Source: Clostridia bacterium
Lineage (GTDB): Bacteria > Bacillota > Clostridia > Christensenellales > UBA1242
Length of the DNA: 8,169 bases
Reading direction: 5' to 3'
Assembly: GCA_017616705.1 (NCBI GenBank)
Contig: JAFZXQ010000039.1
Span: 1-8,169 of the forward strand
Positions 5,090 through 8,169 of this stretch are shown piece after piece. Position 1 is the stretch's first letter. The number at the start of each line of letters is the position of its first letter. The notes beneath the pieces are model-generated. The model was given only the letters and a program-made list of their open reading frames with translations. It was not told the DNA's origin and ran no database searches. Both the position numbers and the translations under genes were made by a program.

Positions 5090-6295
5090 ATGAAAATTTA
5101 CAACGAAGAAAAATTAAAAGCCTTTAAAGAAAAGGGTGATAAGAAAAATGTTTTAATTGTTTCTGATGCTTTTTATCCTTTAGTTGGCGGAGCAACAATT
5201 GTTGTTGATTCTTTGGCAAGGTCAATGTCAAAGTTTTGTAATGTTATAGTTGTTGTTCCTGATGGTAAGGGTGCAGAAGAATTTTATAAGAAAATTGATT
5301 ATCCCGTTATTGCATGCAAAGGGTTTTTAATAAGTAAAAATATTGGGTGTTTAGGTTTTCCTGAACTTGATGGAAAGTTTAAGAAAACTATAAAGGATCT
5401 TAAAATTGATGTTATTCATATTCATTCATATTTTAAACTTGCAAAATTTTTCATAAAGTTTGCCAAGAAAAGAAACATTCCATTAATAATCCATGGCCAT
5501 AGTAAGTTTTATGAGGAATATTTACGTAGTTCACATAGTAAATTGATTGCCAAAATGCTAACAAAAGGGGCAATGAAGCAGTTAAATAGCGCTGATTGCG
5601 TGCTTCCTGTTAGTAATGGCGCATTTGAAAGATATAATGAACTAGGCCTTAAAACAAAAGCGATAATCGTTCCTAATGCAACTGAACTAGAATATTTTAA
5701 AGATCAACAATTTATTGATGAGATGATTTCAAAGTTTAATATTGATTTAGATTGCAAAAAACTTTGCTTTTTATCTCGAATAACAAAGGTTAAAAACATT
5801 GATTTATTGGTTGATATGTGTCAAAAATTAAAACTTAACAAGTTAAACTTCAAGTTTTATATTATCGGCTTTGGAGAAGATGAAAACTACCTTAAAGATA
5901 GGGTTAATAAGGCTGGGCTTGATGATGTTGTTAAATTTTTAGGTAAAGTTACTGATAAAAAGATCAAATCGGCTTTAATGCAGGTCATGGATTTATTTGT
6001 TTTTCCTTCACTTGTTGATACTAGTTGCCTTGTTAAATATGAATTTGCTAGCCAAAAAGTTCCAACACTATGTGTTAAAAACACGGGACCTAGCGAAGAT
6101 ATTATTGATGGTGAAAATGGATATATTGCTGAAGCAAACGGAGATTCTTTTGCAAACAAGGTTATTGAAATATTTAAAGATGATAAGAAATATCAAGAAA
6201 TCAAAGAAAAAGCCTATGATTCGCTTGGTAAATCATGGGATGATGTTTCTTTAAGGCTACTTCAAATTTATGATGAAATTATAAAGAATAAATAG
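5090..6295 (+). CDS. GT4-type glycosyltransferase (GT-B fold, retaining)
   Basis: The protein has 401 residues and two Rossmann-like halves. The N-terminal acceptor half has VLIVSDAFYPLVGGATIVVDS (21-41; the GG loop), IDVIHIHSYF (106-115) and IIHGHSKFYEEY (133-144). The C-terminal nucleotide-sugar half has SRITKVKNIDLL (229-240), with the conserved Arg230 and Lys235, IIGFGEDENYL (258-268) and the catalytic-region block FPSLVDTSCLVKYEFAS (305-321). The family's E-x7-E motif appears as D310-x7-E318. Overall it resembles diacylglycerol or lipid-carrier glucosyltransferases of the GT4 group, but donor and acceptor cannot be read from sequence. It has no transmembrane segment and is probably cytoplasmic or membrane-associated. 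It stands alone between its own promoter and terminator, with no glycan operon around it. The ATG at 5090 is supported by the promoter spacing rather than by a ribosome site. Confidence 0.9.
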   Translation: MKIYNEEKLKAFKEKGDKKNVLIVSDAFYPLVGGATIVVDSLARSMSKFCNVIVVVPDGKGAEEFYKKIDYPVIACKGFLISKNIGCLGFPELDGKFKKTIKDLKIDVIHIHSYFKLAKFFIKFAKKRNIPLIIHGHSKFYEEYLRSSHSKLIAKMLTKGAMKQLNSADCVLPVSNGAFERYNELGLKTKAIIVPNATELEYFKDQQFIDEMISKFNIDLDCKKLCFLSRITKVKNIDLLVDMCQKLKLNKLNFKFYIIGFGEDENYLKDRVNKAGLDDVVKFLGKVTDKKIKSALMQVMDLFVFPSLVDTSCLVKYEFASQKVPTLCVKNTGPSEDIIDGENGYIAEANGDSFANKVIEIFKDDKKYQEIKEKAYDSLGKSWDDVSLRLLQIYDEIIKNK

Positions 6296-6310
6296 ATTTT
6301 ATCGCTATGT

Positions 6311-6337
6311 GGCGCAACAATTTGTTGCGCCTTTTTT
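6311..6337 (+). terminator. Intrinsic terminator of the glycosyltransferase gene
   Basis: GGCGCAACA (6311-6319) and TGTTGCGCC (6323-6331) form a strong 9-bp stem with a 3-nt loop, followed by six Ts (6332-6337). It starts 15 nt after the stop codon. Confidence 0.95.
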
Positions 6338-6389
6338 ATTCACAAAACTTTTTTAATTATCATTTACTATATTAAGAATTGGAGGGTTT

Positions 6390-7355
6390 GTGGTTAAAGT
6401 TGCTATTATTGGCGCAACGGGGGTTGTTGGGCGAACGTTAATTAATATTATAAACGAGCGAAAGTTAGATGGTTTTGCTTACTATCTATTTTCTTCAAAA
6501 AAATCAGCAGGAAGTTATCTAACTATTGGCGATAAAAATATAATAGTTAATGAATTAGATGGTATCACCGCGCAAGGAAAATTTGATTTTGCGTTTTTCT
6601 GCACAAAAGAACAAATAAGCAGTAAATTTATTCCTTATTTTCTGCAAAACAAAGCGATTGTTGTTGATTTTTCATCTCATTTTCGCAGAAATAAGCCATT
6701 AATAGTTCCACAAATTAATCATAATGATATAAAAGGCAATTTAATTTGTAATCCTAATTGCTCAACAATAGCAGGCGTTATGGCGCTTTATAAAATATAT
6801 GAGCGTTTTGGATTAAAAAACATTATCTATTCAACATTTCAGGCGGTTAGTGGTGCTGGCAAAGTGGCAATTGATGACTTAGTTAATAATAAACAAGAGT
6901 TTTTTAAAACTCCAATTAGTGATAATTTAATTCCTAAAATTGGTGATTTTGATAAATATGGCAATTCTAAGGAAGAAAATAAAATGATATTTGAAACAAA
7001 AAAGATTTTGGGTGATAAAAACATTAAAATCAGCGCAACTTGCGTTAGAGTTCCTATAACAATTGGGCATTCGCTTTCAATTAATTTTCAAACCGCTAAA
7101 AAATGCAGCTTAAAACAGATTAAAGATGAAATAAAAAATGCTGATGGAGTTAAATTGTTTGAAGATGATGATTTAGCAATGCCAATTATGGCAAGAAATC
7201 AAGATTTAGTTTTAGTTTCAAGAGTTAGAACAAGTGAGATTGGATCTAATTGGTTCAGTATGTTTGTTTCAAGTGACAACTTAAGGAAGGGATCTGCTCA
7301 AAACGCGATCGAGATTTTTGAAGTTTTACTTGAAAGGTTTTATAAGGAGGGTTAG
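6390..7355 (+). CDS. asd: Aspartate-semialdehyde dehydrogenase
   Basis: Asd reduces L-aspartyl-4-phosphate to L-aspartate 4-semialdehyde with NADPH, the branch point for lysine/diaminopimelate, threonine and methionine. The 321-residue product has the nucleotide loop GATGVVG (8-14), SSKKSAG (35-41), the catalytic block NPNCSTI with Cys124, STFQAVSGAGK with Gln151 (148-158), IPKIGDF (181-187), KEENKMIFETKKILG (194-208) and TCVRVPITIGHS with Arg220 and His227. It ends with the DNLRKGSAQNA block. The Cys-Gln and Arg-His spacings (27 and 7) equal those of the E. coli enzyme. The start is GTG at 6390, with GGAGGG at 6381-6386 just ahead; no ATG fits. The promoter in 6338-6380 is unclear, with only a weak TATATT at 6368-6373. 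The stop abuts the ddh start codon, so the two form an operon. Confidence 0.96.
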   Translation: MVKVAIIGATGVVGRTLINIINERKLDGFAYYLFSSKKSAGSYLTIGDKNIIVNELDGITAQGKFDFAFFCTKEQISSKFIPYFLQNKAIVVDFSSHFRRNKPLIVPQINHNDIKGNLICNPNCSTIAGVMALYKIYERFGLKNIIYSTFQAVSGAGKVAIDDLVNNKQEFFKTPISDNLIPKIGDFDKYGNSKEENKMIFETKKILGDKNIKISATCVRVPITIGHSLSINFQTAKKCSLKQIKDEIKNADGVKLFEDDDLAMPIMARNQDLVLVSRVRTSEIGSNWFSMFVSSDNLRKGSAQNAIEIFEVLLERFYKEG

Positions 7356-8169
7356 ATGAAAGTTGGAATTGTTGGTTATGGTAACCTTGGTAAAGCGATC
7401 GAAGAAGAAATTAAAGACCATAGTGAGTTTGAATTAGTTGCAATCTTTTCAAGACGAAGACTTCAGAACACAGAAAGCTTTTCAAGAATTAACGATTATG
7501 TTGGTAAGATTGAAACGCTGTTTGTTTGTGTTGGTTCAAAAACTGATTTAGAGCAAACAAGTTTAAAACTTATAAAGAATTTTAACATTGTTGAAACCTT
7601 TGATAACCATGCTAAAATCCCTGAATACCATAAAAAAATGGTAAAAATAGCTGAAAAACACCAAAAATTTGCCATTTGTTCTGTTGGGTGGGACCCTGGT
7701 TTATTTAGTTTAATGCGCGGTTTAATAGGCGCACTAGGTTATTCTCCTTACACTTTTTGGGGAAAGGGTGTTAGCCAGGGGCATACTCAAGCAATAAAAA
7801 ACTTGCCTGGTGTTATTGATGGCATTGAGTTTACTCTGCCAAATAAAAAAGCTTTAAAGCAAATTAAACGTGGAATAAACGTAACTGGAAACTCATTTCA
7901 TATTAGATTATGTTATGTTGTTGCCGATTTTAAAGATCAGAATAGAATAAGAAATCAGATTGTTAATATGCCTGATTATTTCTTAGGTTATAAAACTATT
8001 GTTAAGTTTGTTAGCCAAGCCAAATTAAATAGGTTAAAAACGTTTAAGCACAGGGGAGAAGTTTTAACTTGCGGAAATATTATCAATTTTTCGCTAAACT
8101 TGTCTTCTAACCCCAAATTTACCGCAAAAATTGCAGTTACATACGCAAAAAGTATTAAAAATTTATCAA
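7356..8169 (+). CDS. ddh: meso-Diaminopimelate D-dehydrogenase, 3' end outside window
   Basis: Ddh makes meso-2,6-diaminopimelate in one step from L-2-tetrahydrodipicolinate, ammonia and NADPH, bypassing the acylated intermediates. 271 residues are visible of the roughly 320-330 usual for the family; the frame is open at the edge. It shows the dinucleotide loop GYGNLG (7-12), FSRR (31-34; the arginines suit NADPH 2'-phosphate binding), VGSKTDLEQ (59-67), ETFDNHAKIPEY (80-91), the substrate-site block SVGWDPGLFSLMR (109-121), TFWGKGVSQGH (133-143) and MPDYFLGYKT. This is the Ddh pattern and not DapB. ATG 7356 follows the asd TAG without a gap, and AAGGAGG (7344-7350) lies 5 nt ahead inside asd. 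It is co-transcribed with asd, which supplies the pathway upstream. Confidence 0.95.
   Translation, partial: MKVGIVGYGNLGKAIEEEIKDHSEFELVAIFSRRRLQNTESFSRINDYVGKIETLFVCVGSKTDLEQTSLKLIKNFNIVETFDNHAKIPEYHKKMVKIAEKHQKFAICSVGWDPGLFSLMRGLIGALGYSPYTFWGKGVSQGHTQAIKNLPGVIDGIEFTLPNKKALKQIKRGINVTGNSFHIRLCYVVADFKDQNRIRNQIVNMPDYFLGYKTIVKFVSQAKLNRLKTFKHRGEVLTCGNIINFSLNLSSNPKFTAKIAVTYAKSIKNLS

Noticed and set aside
6390..7355. ArgC (N-acetyl-gamma-glutamyl-phosphate reductase) as identity of the reductase
   Set aside because: ArgC shares the fold and a catalytic Cys, but QAVSGAGK, TCVRVPITIGHS and LRKGSAQNA are the aspartate-semialdehyde dehydrogenase signatures.
7356..8169. DapB (dihydrodipicolinate reductase) as identity of the last gene
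   Set aside because: The Rossmann start and position after asd suggest it, but the GWDPG, TFWGKGVSQGH and MPDYF blocks are those of meso-diaminopimelate dehydrogenase.

Overview
The window looks like chromosome of an AT-rich, endospore-forming Bacillota, most likely an uncultured clostridial lineage. The evidence is the sporulation pair yabP-yabQ, a DivIC-type division gene beside them, the strongly A/T-biased third codon positions, and the many compact hairpin-plus-T-run terminators. The genetic code is standard: TGG encodes Trp, and every complete frame ends in TAG or TAA. I see no transposase, integrase, CRISPR array or phage gene.

Layout. (1) 1-564 is the 3' end of metG (methionyl-tRNA synthetase), which closes with a terminator whose second half also carries the -35 box of the next gene. 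(2) 630-2837 is recD2, a RecD2/YrrC-type SF1B helicase, apparently read from a leaderless transcript, followed by another terminator. (3) 2911-3494 is yabP-yabQ, overlapping by one base. (4) 3503-4339, on the minus strand, is a protein of two DUF11-type repeats with no signal peptide; it converges on yabQ and diverges from the next gene. (5) 4523-4801 is a small DivIC/FtsB-like septum protein. (6) 4861-4937 is a monocistronic initiator tRNA-Met with a consensus promoter and its own terminator. (7) 5090-6295 is a GT4-type glycosyltransferase, again with leaderless promoter geometry, and a terminator. (8) 6390-8169 is asd followed directly by a truncated ddh (meso-diaminopimelate dehydrogenase).

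How the genes work together. asd and ddh are two steps of the short dehydrogenase route to meso-diaminopimelate, used for lysine and peptidoglycan. yabP, yabQ and divIC belong to a neighbourhood that, in Bacillus subtilis, leads on to an initiator tRNA and spoIIE. Here that neighbourhood is interrupted by the reversed DUF11 gene.

Most of the window is housekeeping. The parts most worth a second look are the reversed DUF11 gene inside the yabPQ-divIC block and its repeat-bearing upstream region, two promoters that place the predicted transcription start on the A of the start codon, and a terminator/promoter overlap between metG and recD2. I found no convincing new multi-gene system.
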